Positions 36,293 through 45,082 of a DNA stretch of 64,000 nucleotides are shown piece after piece; position 1 is the first letter of the stretch; each line of letters starts with the position of its first letter. The stretch is from DASPJL01 sp035628645. Lineage in GTDB: Bacteria; Bacteroidota; Bacteroidia; Cytophagales; Cyclobacteriaceae. The stretch spans positions 1-64,000 of the forward strand of contig DASPJL010000159.1 of assembly GCA_035628645.1 (NCBI GenBank), written 5' to 3'. A program made the position numbers and the translations under genes. A model generated the notes under the pieces. That model searched no databases. It saw only the letters and a program-made list of their open reading frames with translations, and was not told where the DNA came from.

Positions 36293-37885
36293 TTATTTTG
36301 AATCTGATTCGTTTAAAAGTTTTCTCAATTCAATTTCCTTTCGCTTCATTTCCTCCTGTGTAGCTTCTAATTCCTCCATATTTTGACGCATTTCTTCTTC
36401 CTTGGCTTTCATCTCTTCTTCCTGCATCTGCGACATTTCCAGGAGTTCTTTAGTCTTGATATTCGTTTTAATTGAAATCTGGGTAGCGGCTATTGTTTTA
36501 CTTGCCACCTCCAAAAACCTCAATGCAAATTCGTCCAGTTTATTAAAAGAAGTGATTTCCAGTATGGCAACTACTTCCATATTGTGTTTGAAGGGATAAA
36601 TGACAAAACACTTAGGATTTGGATCCCCTTGGCCAGTAGTAATATTTACATAAGTATCAGGCATTTTTGAAAGAAACACAGGTTCTCCATCCAGATAAGC
36701 CTGACCAATCAATCCCTCGCCGATCTCTACTGTTTTTTTCAAAAATTTCTTTCTGTCGTAAGCAAAACAGGTATCAAGTTCAAGATTCCTTTTACCACTA
36801 AAATCCTCGTTTACAACAAATAATGCAGCTTGTTGTACATTTAAAAACTCTACAATAAATGCGATCACCTTTTCATTAAGCGAGGAAAAATCTGTCTGGT
36901 GGTCTCGTATGATCTCTGTTAACTTGTTCAAACCATCCGTTGACCACTTTTTCTTTTCTGTTTCTTCATGATTCGCTTTCATTTTATTACGCATCAAAAG
37001 CAGCTCTCCGGCAATAGTGTTTTTATTCAAATCAAAATTATCGTCATTGATGCCTTCCCAGTCAATCTCAAAATTGCCGTTCGATATCTCTTTAATAAAA
37101 TCTGAAGTTTTAGTGAGGTTCGTGATTATTTCAGAAACCACCATTTTCTCATTTTTCAGATCAATCGTACTGTTAGAATTAAAAATAAGCGTCCTGTTGT
37201 TTCTGTCCAATTGAGCATAAGATTCGAGCCTTCTCTTTTTATTTCTTTTGAGCCTTATCAAAGCGATAATCAATGTCGGAACCCCGATAAGAAAAGTAGC
37301 CAACTGAAAGGCATAGCTTAAGTTTAAATATTTTTGATAGTTTTTTTGAGACAATGATTTTTTCTTTTCAAAAAACGGATCCATTGTTTCGGAAAGCTTC
37401 ACATATTCTTCCCAAACTGTTGTTCCATAGTCATCTTTGATAATTTGCAATGCTTCCTCATAGTTACCTGCTTTATGAAGTTCCACAGCATTGTTCATCA
37501 ACTTAAAATATTCGTTTACGATATTTTTCATCGGGGCAATGGCTTTGGCGTCAAGGTCGATATAAGGCAGCATGGTATCCAATGCCGCCATTCTCCTCGT
37601 GTAATTTACTTTTGTATCCGAATATGTTTTCAGGAAAGCTTCGTTCTCGACCAACAGATACCCTCTCAAGCTCATGTCAATGTTATTCAGTGTGGTCAAA
37701 ATAAATTCCTTATTTTGCCGAATCTCTTCATATATCTTCATTTCCTCCAGGTTCTTGTCAGATTCAAGCTTTGAGTAATAGGTAAGCATTGAATTTATTA
37801 AGACAAGTATTACCACCAAATGAATGCAAAAAGAAACACCATTCTTTCGAAAGTAAGACCTTATGGAATTTACACTTCTAGCCAT
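36293..37885 (-). CDS. Membrane sensor with CHASE3-like and GAF domains, no output domain
   Basis: The 530-residue protein has a membrane helix at about residues 19-37 (SFCIHLVVILVLINSMLTY), a helical CHASE3-type periplasmic domain (about 40-190; LNNIDMSLRGYLLVENEAFL) and a second helix (about 190-212). A HAMP-like linker and a GAF domain (about 320-480; VQQAALFVVNED, TVEIGEGLIGQAYLDGEPVF, VIYPFKHNMEVVAILEI) follow. It ends in a Glu/Met/Lys-rich coiled coil (ELEATQEEMKRKEIELRK). Related proteins in this phylum carry a histidine kinase after the coiled coil; none is present here. It may signal by protein contact, or it may be a truncated kinase. No partner gene is adjacent. Confidence 0.85.
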   Translation of the reverse strand: MARSVNSIRSYFRKNGVSFCIHLVVILVLINSMLTYYSKLESDKNLEEMKIYEEIRQNKEFILTTLNNIDMSLRGYLLVENEAFLKTYSDTKVNYTRRMAALDTMLPYIDLDAKAIAPMKNIVNEYFKLMNNAVELHKAGNYEEALQIIKDDYGTTVWEEYVKLSETMDPFFEKKKSLSQKNYQKYLNLSYAFQLATFLIGVPTLIIALIRLKRNKKRRLESYAQLDRNNRTLIFNSNSTIDLKNEKMVVSEIITNLTKTSDFIKEISNGNFEIDWEGINDDNFDLNKNTIAGELLLMRNKMKANHEETEKKKWSTDGLNKLTEIIRDHQTDFSSLNEKVIAFIVEFLNVQQAALFVVNEDFSGKRNLELDTCFAYDRKKFLKKTVEIGEGLIGQAYLDGEPVFLSKMPDTYVNITTGQGDPNPKCFVIYPFKHNMEVVAILEITSFNKLDEFALRFLEVASKTIAATQISIKTNIKTKELLEMSQMQEEEMKAKEEEMRQNMEELEATQEEMKRKEIELRKLLNESDSK

Positions 37886-38092
37886 ATTAAAAGATTTCCT
37901 CTAAATTATCGACAATGAAATCAAAATTATCCTCAAAGTAGATTTCTTTATTACCTTGAAGGTTTTGTATTAAAGTAAAAAAAATGAACGATGAGGAATA
38001 AAACCTGGTAAGTTTTTGCTCTTAAAAAGCTGATTAATTAATCCTAAAAAATCCATATTAAAATAAGGATTAAAGAGAGCAAGTATTAAGTC

Positions 38093-38127
38093 AATTCAGA
38101 ATAATACAATTTTCATTATTCTGAATT
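38093..38127. repeat. Inverted repeat in divergent region
   Basis: The arms AATTCAGAATAAT and ATTATTCTGAATT are a perfect 13-bp inverted repeat with a 9-bp spacer. It sits between the minus-strand sensor and the plus-strand HMA-AraC gene, about 390 bp from the latter. It could be an operator or a hairpin. The rest of the 631-bp gap (37886-38516) shows no gene. Confidence 0.5.
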
Positions 38128-38516
38128 AAATGGAATAATGATATGTTTTTCAGAATAAATACAAAATTATCGATGTAATATTTGGCCTTTTTGGAGTCAA
38201 AACAGGTTGGATTATAAAAATCTTTTAATATAATTACTCAGTTCTACAATTACCTGGGCCGACTATAAAAGAAGCTTAAACATGGGAATGGAGCATATAA
38301 ACACAAATGACTCTAGTTGCCACAGCCTTGTTATCGAGGGTTTTTAGAATTATTTGTCAAGGAAAACCGCAACTTTTGATTCAAAATTTATTTGGCTTGT
38401 AACCGGTGATGGAAAGAAATTTTATTAAATATTGTTGAAATTGTATAAGATCAAACTGAATGCGGCAAGTAACTTTAAAAATTGAAATTCCCGCTAAAAA
38501 TATAAATAAGTCACTC

Positions 38517-39092
38517 ATGGAAAACACTCAGCTTCACATAAAAAACATGGTATGTAACCGCTGCATTACGGTAGTAAAGGATGAGCTTGAAAAGCTGGGA
38601 TTGCATGTAGAAAAAATCAACCTGGGAGAAGTTGTCTTAGGGGAACATGAAGAAGAAGTAGATCGGGCAAAAATAGTTGAAGCTTTAACAAAACATGGAT
38701 TTCAGCTTTTAGATGATAAAAAGTCCCTGATCATAGAAAAGATCAAAACTACAGTGATAGAATTGATCCATCATCAGGAAAAAGCTGGCGGAAGTAACTT
38801 TAATTTCTCTTACCTGATTGAGGAAAAAGTGGGAATGGATTATACTTACCTTAGCTCGCTGTTTTCTACCCTTGAAGGTGTTACTCTTGAAAAATACATT
38901 ATCAATCAAAAAGTAGAGAAAGTAAAAGAGCTTTTGGTATACGGCGAATTAAACCTGAGTGAAATAGCCTATCAAATGGGATATAGCAGCGTTCAGCATC
39001 TTTCTACCCAATTTAAAAAAGTCACCGGTTTGACACCCTCTCATTTTAAGAAAATAAAAGAGAGCAAGAGATTACCATTGGATGAAGTATAG
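38517..39092 (+). CDS. HMA-domain AraC-family regulator of the copper cluster
   Basis: Starting at ATG 38517 (MENTQLHIKNMVCNRC) gives 191 residues. The N-terminal 70 residues are an HMA-like fold with the metal motif C-N-R-C in MVCNRCITVV. The rest (about 75-180) is an AraC/XylS DNA-binding domain: NFSYLIEEKVGMDYTYLSSL, then LNLSEIAYQMGYSSVQHLST and GLTPSHFKKIK. A metal-binding head on an AraC output fits a copper or related thiophilic-metal sensor. It lies 140 bp upstream of copA on the same strand, so it most likely controls copA and the chaperone. The upstream ATG 38460 is possible but adds residues before the HMA fold. Confidence 0.9.
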   Translation: MENTQLHIKNMVCNRCITVVKDELEKLGLHVEKINLGEVVLGEHEEEVDRAKIVEALTKHGFQLLDDKKSLIIEKIKTTVIELIHHQEKAGGSNFNFSYLIEEKVGMDYTYLSSLFSTLEGVTLEKYIINQKVEKVKELLVYGELNLSEIAYQMGYSSVQHLSTQFKKVTGLTPSHFKKIKESKRLPLDEV

Positions 39093-39232
39093 GAAACTTA
39101 GAAGCGGGAAGATCGAGGTGAGAGTTAACGACCCCTGTTATAGCTAAACCTCAGCAATTTTATAAATCATATCTAAAATTCTGTAAAACGTCCGCCAATG
39201 ACATTGAGTAAATTTACATATACTTAAATATT

Positions 39233-41500
39233 ATGAATATGGACACATTGGTAGTTGATAAAAAACCCAAATCTGTAAAAAAGGACCAGGGAAATAGTAA
39301 AGTTACTTTACCAGTTACCGGAATGACTTGTGCAGCATGTGCGGTAAGTGTGGAGTCTATGTTGAAATCACAGGAAGGTGTAGGAGATGCTGGTGTCAAC
39401 TTTGCCAATCAGACTGCCTGGGTAGACTATGATCCTAAAGTAGCAACACTTCCTAAATTACAGAAATCAATACAATCAATTGGATATGACCTTATTATTG
39501 ATCAGGAAAATGGGGCTGAAATACAGGAAGAAATTCAGCTCCGGCATTATCAAACGTTAAAAAAGAAAACCATATGGGCGGCAATCCTTACAATTCCGAT
39601 CGTAGTCATCGGAATGTTTATAATGGATATGCCTTATGCCAACTGGATCATGATGGCGTTGTCCATTCCCGTATTATGGCTGGGAAGGAATTTCTATATA
39701 AATGCCTTTAAACAAGCCAGACACGGAAAAGCGAACATGGATACTTTAGTCGCTTTAAGTACCGGAATAGCCTTTTTGTTCAGTGTTTTCAATACGCTTA
39801 ACCCTCATTTCTTTCATAACCGAGGATTACACGCGCATGTTTACTTTGAGGCGGCAACTGTAATCATATCCTTTATCTTATTGGGAAAATTCCTGGAAGA
39901 ACGAGCAAAATCCAATACTTCTTCCGCTATTAAAAAACTGATGGGATTACAACCTAAAACAGTAAGAATTATAGTAGATGGAGAGGAAAAGGAAATACCG
40001 GTTGCTCAGGTAAATGTTGAAAACTTAGTACTGGTAAGGCCAGGAGAGAAAATACCGGTAGATGGAGTGGTGCAATCTGGAAATTCATTTGTGGACGAAA
40101 GCATGATCAGTGGAGAACCAATTCCTGTGGAGAAAAGAAATGGCGATAAGGTATTTGCCGGAACAGTAAATCAAAAGGGAAGTTTTCGTTTTGTAGCTGA
40201 AAAGGTTGGTGGAGATACTGTTCTTTCTCAAATAATAAAAATGGTGCAGCAGGCCCAGGGAAGCAAAGCGCCAGTACAAAAGCTTGTGGATAAGGTAGCA
40301 GGAATTTTTGTACCTATTGTTATCGGGATAGCCATTCTTACCTTCGCTGTTTGGATGATTTTTGGTGGCGACAATGCTTTTACACATGCCTTACTGGCCA
40401 TGATCACCGTACTCGTCATAGCTTGTCCTTGTGCGTTGGGACTTGCTACCCCGACAGCAATAATGGTTGGAGTAGGTAAAGGTGCTGAAAACAATATCCT
40501 GATAAAAGATGCTGAAAGCCTGGAACTGGGTCACAAAGTTGATGCGATTATCCTGGACAAAACTGGAACCATCACTGAAGGAAAACCAGAAGTAACTGAC
40601 ATAACCTGGTTTGACGAAAAGGACAATCAGGAGCTGTACGAATCGGTTCTACTTCAAATAGAAGCCAATTCCGAACATCCATTGGCTGAGGCTGTGGTTA
40701 GAAAATTAAGAAGAGAGAATTTGCTTCCTATTAAACTGGAAGCTTTTGAAAGCATTACAGGGAAAGGCGTGAAGGCGATAAGTCAAGGGCAAACTTATTT
40801 GGTAGGGAATACCAAATTATTACAAGACTTTAATGTGACGATATCAGAGGATGCTCAAAACCAGGTTCTGGCTTTACAGGAACAAGCAAAAACGGTCATT
40901 TATTTTGCAAATAATCATAAGGTATTAGCTGTATTGGCTATTGCGGATAAAATCAAGGCTACTTCAAGACAGGCCATAGACAATTTACAAAATCAAGGCA
41001 TCGAAGTGTATATGCTTACGGGGGATAATGAACAAACCGCAATGGCTGTAGCCAAACAAGTAGGCTTAAAACATTACAGGGCCGAAGTATTGCCTTCCGA
41101 TAAAGCAGATTTTGTAAAACAATTACAAAGCGAAGGTAAAGTGGTAGCCATGGTGGGGGATGGCATTAATGATTCCCATGCTTTAGCTCAAGCAGATGTC
41201 AGCATCGCAATGGGAAAAGGATCAGATATCGCAATGGATGTAGCAAAAATGACCTTGATTACTTCAGACCTAAATCAGATACCAAAGGCGCTAAAACTTT
41301 CAAGAAAAACGGTGCAAACAATAAAACAAAATTTATTCTGGGCATTCATTTACAACCTCATAGGGATACCATTAGCTGCCGGAGTATTATATCCTTTCTA
41401 TGGTTTCCTTCTCAATCCAATGATCGCTGGAGCAGCAATGGCATTAAGTTCTGTGTCGGTGGTAAGTAATAGTCTGCGGTTAAGATCAGTCAAACTTTAA
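39233..41500 (+). CDS. copA: Copper-exporting P1B-type ATPase
   Basis: The 755-residue protein has one N-terminal HMA domain ([13 protein letters not shown], Cys33 and Cys36), then membrane segments, the actuator motif ([16 protein letters not shown]) and the copper-specific CPC helix ([15 protein letters not shown]). The phosphorylation site [11 protein letters not shown], the HP locus ([11 protein letters not shown]), TGDNEQTA and [20 protein letters not shown] are present. The C-terminal membrane pair has [15 protein letters not shown] and [15 protein letters not shown], as in Cu(I) pumps. It exports Cu(I) from cytoplasm to periplasm. It follows the HMA-AraC regulator and is followed after 34 bp by the chaperone gene. 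All catalytic motifs are intact. Confidence 0.97.
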   Translation: MNMDTLVVDKKPKSVKKDQGNSKVTLPVTGMTCAACAVSVESMLKSQEGVGDAGVNFANQTAWVDYDPKVATLPKLQKSIQSIGYDLIIDQENGAEIQEEIQLRHYQTLKKKTIWAAILTIPIVVIGMFIMDMPYANWIMMALSIPVLWLGRNFYINAFKQARHGKANMDTLVALSTGIAFLFSVFNTLNPHFFHNRGLHAHVYFEAATVIISFILLGKFLEERAKSNTSSAIKKLMGLQPKTVRIIVDGEEKEIPVAQVNVENLVLVRPGEKIPVDGVVQSGNSFVDESMISGEPIPVEKRNGDKVFAGTVNQKGSFRFVAEKVGGDTVLSQIIKMVQQAQGSKAPVQKLVDKVAGIFVPIVIGIAILTFAVWMIFGGDNAFTHALLAMITVLVIACPCALGLATPTAIMVGVGKGAENNILIKDAESLELGHKVDAIILDKTGTITEGKPEVTDITWFDEKDNQELYESVLLQIEANSEHPLAEAVVRKLRRENLLPIKLEAFESITGKGVKAISQGQTYLVGNTKLLQDFNVTISEDAQNQVLALQEQAKTVIYFANNHKVLAVLAIADKIKATSRQAIDNLQNQGIEVYMLTGDNEQTAMAVAKQVGLKHYRAEVLPSDKADFVKQLQSEGKVVAMVGDGINDSHALAQADVSIAMGKGSDIAMDVAKMTLITSDLNQIPKALKLSRKTVQTIKQNLFWAFIYNLIGIPLAAGVLYPFYGFLLNPMIAGAAMALSSVSVVSNSLRLRSVKL

Positions 41501-41534
41501 ATAAATTATTAATCAAAATTAAAATCAAACTACT

Positions 41535-41741
41535 ATGAATACTTTAAAATTTAAAACCAATATCAAATGTGAAGGCTGTATATCAGCAGTAACTCCTCAC
41601 CTTGACAAAGAGGCAGCAGGAAAATGGAACGTAGATCTTCTAAATCCCAATAAAATCCTGACGGTGGAATCAGAGAATGTAAGTGCGGAAAAAATAAAGG
41701 AGGCTTTAAAGAATGCTGGGTATCAAGGCGAGCTAATTTAA
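41535..41741 (+). CDS. CopZ-like HMA copper chaperone
   Basis: This 68-residue protein is a single HMA domain with the metal motif in KTNIKCEGCISAVTPHL (C-E-G-C) and the typical C-terminal EKIKEALKNAGYQGEL. It should carry Cu(I) to CopA in the cytoplasm. It lies 34 bp after copA on the same strand and is surely cotranscribed. Confidence 0.92.
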   Translation: MNTLKFKTNIKCEGCISAVTPHLDKEAAGKWNVDLLNPNKILTVESENVSAEKIKEALKNAGYQGELI

Positions 41742-41750
41742 GCTGAGAAT

Positions 41751-41791
41751 AGATGAACGAGTGATTGAGTGAATGGGTGAATGGTTAGATG
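41751..41791. repeat. Word repeat GAGTGAATGGGTGAATGG after the chaperone gene
   Basis: Short repeats of GAGTGAWTGRGTGAATGG lie between the convergent chaperone and DsbA-like genes. This is another of the window's degenerate word-repeat types and has no visible function. Confidence 0.45.
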
Positions 41792-41836
41792 TTTTATCAT
41801 GGGGATTCTACATAAAAAACCGGATAGGATATTTCA

Positions 41837-42649
41837 TTATTTGCCCATTTTAGCTTTAAGGCCTGATCTGCTTTTAGTCACCTCTTTCATTTCCCTTTCA
41901 ATCACATTACCCCAGAATCCTTTATACTCTTCCTCATTCATTTCTATTGGAGCCAGGTTAGGAGCAACAGCAAAAACAGCTTCCAAAAGCACATTATATG
42001 GCCTGTAACCTACAATTATTACAGCTTTATTTGTATCTGTATTTTTTATAATTAAAGAAGGGAAACGCCCGATCTGATGGTATCTGAGGTCTTTCAGGTC
42101 TTCCAAAAACATCTTTTGTCCGGCCCCGGATTGAAGATCGCGGACAAAAATCTTCGCATTGAAATCGAAGGGAGATTTTGACTCCAACTCATTTGCCAGG
42201 CGTAGCAACACTTCTTCTTTAGCGATGTTTAATCCATTTAGCATTACCGCTTCCCTAAGCAAACGAAGATATTGTTCTGCTGCTTCAGGAGATTGAATTT
42301 CTGCACATTTAAAGGCGATACATGCAGGATAAGAGGAATAGGGATAATCTTTTATCCAAATTGTATTGTCGATGGGCATTCCCGAAATATGACTTGCTTC
42401 CATCCACAGGGGTCCCATCTGAGCAGGTCTGGAAATTGAATTGAAAGGGTCATTAAATTCTTTCCATCCTGATATCAGTCCACCCATGCGGTAGCGCCAG
42501 TTTATGTTCGACCCAAACTCGTACCTTAACCGCCGCCATTGAGGTTCGAAAGCCCAGCTCCAACAACAAAGAGGATCGGTATAGTAAATAATTTCCAACC
42601 GACCCCCATTGTTTATTTTATTGAAAGAATCTTCTGAATTCTCTGTCAT
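41837..42649 (-). CDS. DsbA-family thioredoxin-fold protein
   Basis: I choose ATG 42649 (MTENSEDSF), which overlaps the catalase stop as ATGA; this gives 270 residues. The thioredoxin-like opening LEIIYYTDPLCCWSWAFEPQ resembles the DsbA/FrnE and SpxH-like groups, but the usual Cys-x-x-Cys is altered: two adjacent Cys are followed by WSW, so only C-x-x-S or CC is available. Later motifs are MGGLISGW, PSSYPACIAFKCAEIQ-like residues and GRFPSLIIKN with the family's cis-Pro. There is no signal peptide, so it acts in the cytoplasm. Coupling to a catalase suggests a role in peroxide or thiol stress, by inference. Confidence 0.8.
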   Translation of the reverse strand: MTENSEDSFNKINNGGRLEIIYYTDPLCCWSWAFEPQWRRLRYEFGSNINWRYRMGGLISGWKEFNDPFNSISRPAQMGPLWMEASHISGMPIDNTIWIKDYPYSSYPACIAFKCAEIQSPEAAEQYLRLLREAVMLNGLNIAKEEVLLRLANELESKSPFDFNAKIFVRDLQSGAGQKMFLEDLKDLRYHQIGRFPSLIIKNTDTNKAVIIVGYRPYNVLLEAVFAVAPNLAPIEMNEEEYKGFWGNVIEREMKEVTKSRSGLKAKMGK

Positions 42650-43620
42650 TTTTTTGCTTTTGACGCTACTTCTTTTTTCAAGGTTTTTTTTGAATAATCG
42701 CTCCATTGATTTTCTCCATTTGGTACCGCGCTACTTACTTCAGCGCTTCTTTCCTTACCCAAAGCCTCGCTCATTTTTTCAGCGCTTTCCACCGTTCTGT
42801 CAGTACCGGTCGGTTCATCATAAGCTAATCCTTTGGTATCCATAACATGTTTTATCGGATCGTCAATATATTGCCAGGTTTCGCCCAATCCCGGAGAAAC
42901 TCCCTGGTTCCACGGACCACGAATTTCATGACCATTGGACAAATTAAAATAAGTATTACTATATCTGGGATCGCTTTGATGAACACCTGGCGGAAAATTA
43001 GGTGTAATGGTTTCCAAAGCTGCCTGAAACATCTGAAAATGGGCAACTTCCCTTGTCATCAAAAACATAAGGGTATCTTTTACATGAGGATCATCTGTGA
43101 ATTGAAGTAAATACTCATATACAATTTTGGCCCTCGATTCAGCAGCAATATTTGAACGCAAGTCCACGGTAAGATCGCCATTAGCGTTTACATAAGCCCC
43201 AGACCATGGAGTTCCCTGGCTATCTGTTACTCTTGGCCCACCTCCGCTTAATGCAAAAAACTGAGGATTGACCATTGCCTCGTGAATATAACTTTCCTTT
43301 GCCTCTTTTCCTTTAAGCAACTGCATAATTTCCGATTCCTCGGACATGTCCTTTAATTTGCCATTGACCCCATTAAGCAACATCTGGATTGTCGCTCCTA
43401 CAATTTCAAGGTGGCTGAACTCTTCTGTGGCAACATCCATCAATAAATCATACTTATCCGGATAAGGCTGCCTTGCGCCAAAGGCCTGAACAAAATATTG
43501 CATGGCTGCTTTCAGTTCTCCATTGGGACCGCCAAATTGCTCTAATAAAAGGCTTGCAAACTTTGGATCGGGTTTCGATACCCGGGCATTAAACTGTAAA
43601 TCTTTTACGTGATAAAACAT
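42646..43620 (-). CDS. Manganese catalase
   Basis: The 324-residue protein matches dimanganese catalases throughout. It starts MFYHVKDLQFNARVSKPDP and has metal ligands in the first helix pair (GPNGELKAAMQYF with Glu35; ATEEFSHLEIVGATIQ with Glu66 and His70). A second pair lies later (NIAAESRAKIVYEYL and TREVAHFQMFQAAL). It dismutates hydrogen peroxide in the cytoplasm without haem. The stop codon overlaps the start of the DsbA-like gene by ATGA, so the two are translationally coupled. It is embedded in the copper region, where peroxide plus Cu(I) would be damaging. Confidence 0.96.
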   Translation of the reverse strand: MFYHVKDLQFNARVSKPDPKFASLLLEQFGGPNGELKAAMQYFVQAFGARQPYPDKYDLLMDVATEEFSHLEIVGATIQMLLNGVNGKLKDMSEESEIMQLLKGKEAKESYIHEAMVNPQFFALSGGGPRVTDSQGTPWSGAYVNANGDLTVDLRSNIAAESRAKIVYEYLLQFTDDPHVKDTLMFLMTREVAHFQMFQAALETITPNFPPGVHQSDPRYSNTYFNLSNGHEIRGPWNQGVSPGLGETWQYIDDPIKHVMDTKGLAYDEPTGTDRTVESAEKMSEALGKERSAEVSSAVPNGENQWSDYSKKTLKKEVASKAKK

Positions 43621-44034
43621 AATTTCTCATTTTTATTAATCCAACTATTTTTCCATTTACTCAATACCAAGGAATCCTTCCTTGTACCCGATGACTACTA
43701 ATACCGAAACTCTTATGAATTACTAACCAAAACTTTTATGTCTGGTTTTGCAGAATAGATATACTAAAAGCTACGACCTGATACTTATTAAGTTTTAATT
43801 TATTTTACTTAGCCTTAAAAGTTGGAAGGAATTTTTTGATTAAATATTTGGCTTTAGCGACCATTTGTTCATTGAAAAACATAGCGCAAATAGTAAATCG
43901 CAATAAACTGATAGTGAATAGTTAAAGCATTTCAATTTTCTAAACCTGATTTTTTTTCAAAACAACATTTAAACTATACCAAAGCCACAACGTTAAACAG
44001 GGCAATATTAACTATACACAAAAACCAGCTCCTT
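43621..44034. other. Divergent intergenic region, no gene seen
   Basis: These 414 bp separate the catalase gene (minus) from the small secreted protein gene (plus). It is AT-rich with no clear repeat or gene and should contain the catalase promoter. Confidence 0.4.
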
Positions 44035-44289
44035 ATGAAGACCATAGCACAAGCTATCGTTTTAATGATGTTTATTTCAGGTTTAACCTTTTCAACATCA
44101 TTTGCAAATCCTTTTCCAGGACAGAGAATAAAAGTCCGCGTTGGGGGAAAAATGAAAAAAATGACCAAAATAACCTCCTACTATTCCTTAAGGTTTAATA
44201 TCCTTCACGATGTAAATCAAATTGTTCCAAAGAAAAAAAGAGATCGTTCTTATAAAATCAGAAAACGTTCAAGGCCACGCTACAGATAG
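44035..44289 (+). CDS. Small secreted basic protein of unknown function
   Basis: This 84-residue frame has a good signal peptide (AIVLMMFISGLTFSTSFA) and a mature part of about 60 residues rich in Lys and Arg, ending RKRSRPRYR. I recognise no family. The signal peptide and the lack of a competing frame support it as real. It lies between the catalase and the cus genes; a link to copper is not shown. Confidence 0.6.
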   Translation: MKTIAQAIVLMMFISGLTFSTSFANPFPGQRIKVRVGGKMKKMTKITSYYSLRFNILHDVNQIVPKKKRDRSYKIRKRSRPRYR

Positions 44290-44485
44290 GGTCAATCTTA
44301 TTATCACACGCGAAACAGAATAAACGGCAAAACCCAAAAATTCTGTACCTTTTTTATAAAATTCTATAATTGTTTGAATTATTTATCTTTATATATTTGT
44401 TACTTCAAATATCGAATGAACATAGAGATATGCTAATTTGATAATATGAAGGAAGTGTTAATTTAGAGGAAATCATCATAAAGAA

Positions 44486-44567
44486 ATGAACGATTTATAT
44501 AAAGAAAGCAAAAAGTTCGCAGTGGTCTCCTCAATCCTCATACCTCATACCCCGAACCTATTTTAGA
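44486..44567 (+). repeat. Word-repeat leader with mini-ORF before the HYC_CC_PP gene
   Basis: ATG at 44486 opens a 26-codon frame whose TAG ends one base before the next ATG. The DNA has AGCAAAAAGTTCGCAG, then CTCCTCAATCCTCATACC words, and ends GAACCTATTTTAGA against the start codon. It is clearly related to the leader of the SusF-like gene at 4681-4767, including the peptide ends PHTPNLF and PHTSNLF. Confidence 0.6.
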
Positions 44568-44948
44568 ATGAAAAGATACTTCACCATATTCATGCTTTTT
44601 TGCTACCTCCTGTTTAATGCAGGCGTGAGCTACAGCATGCACTTTTGTGGTGAGCTGCTTACTTCTTCTGAAATTTTTAAAGAAAAGAAAGATTGTGCAT
44701 GTAAATCAACAGAACAAACCCACGACTGTTGTAAAGATGTACATGTGGAAAGTGCCGGCGATGAACAGCAAACTGGTTCTCTTTTCAAGATTAACCTGGA
44801 ACGTATCCTCCTTGCAGACTTCAAATTCCTTCTTGTAGAATTTGAAAGCCTCATTGCTGAATCGTCATCTATTTCTTTATCTGATTATCACAGTCCTCCT
44901 TTTTATAAAGTCCCCAGGTTTATTTTTAACCAGATTTTCCGTCTGTAA
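44568..44948 (+). CDS. HYC_CC_PP family protein
   Basis: The 126-residue protein has a signal (MKRYFTIFMLFCYLLFNAG) and the family's three marks: HFCGE near residue 26, the CC pair in HDCCKDV and the Pro pair in DYHSPPFY. Another Cys pair (CAC) precedes the CC. Proteins of this kind lie beside CusA-type efflux genes in Bacteroidota and probably handle copper in the periplasm; that role is inferred from Cys/His content and position. It lies 134 bp upstream of the cusA N-half. Confidence 0.88.
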   Translation: MKRYFTIFMLFCYLLFNAGVSYSMHFCGELLTSSEIFKEKKDCACKSTEQTHDCCKDVHVESAGDEQQTGSLFKINLERILLADFKFLLVEFESLIAESSSISLSDYHSPPFYKVPRFIFNQIFRL

Positions 44949-45082
44949 TACTTCTTATGCTGCATATGCCTTGATTAAGTTTTAATCAATGGCGATGCTC
45001 TTTTTCTGTGTTTAAAACAGAATAGATTTTCTGTTACTGCTTATAAACCAGTGGTATCTACAACATCAAAGCATAAGATTAT

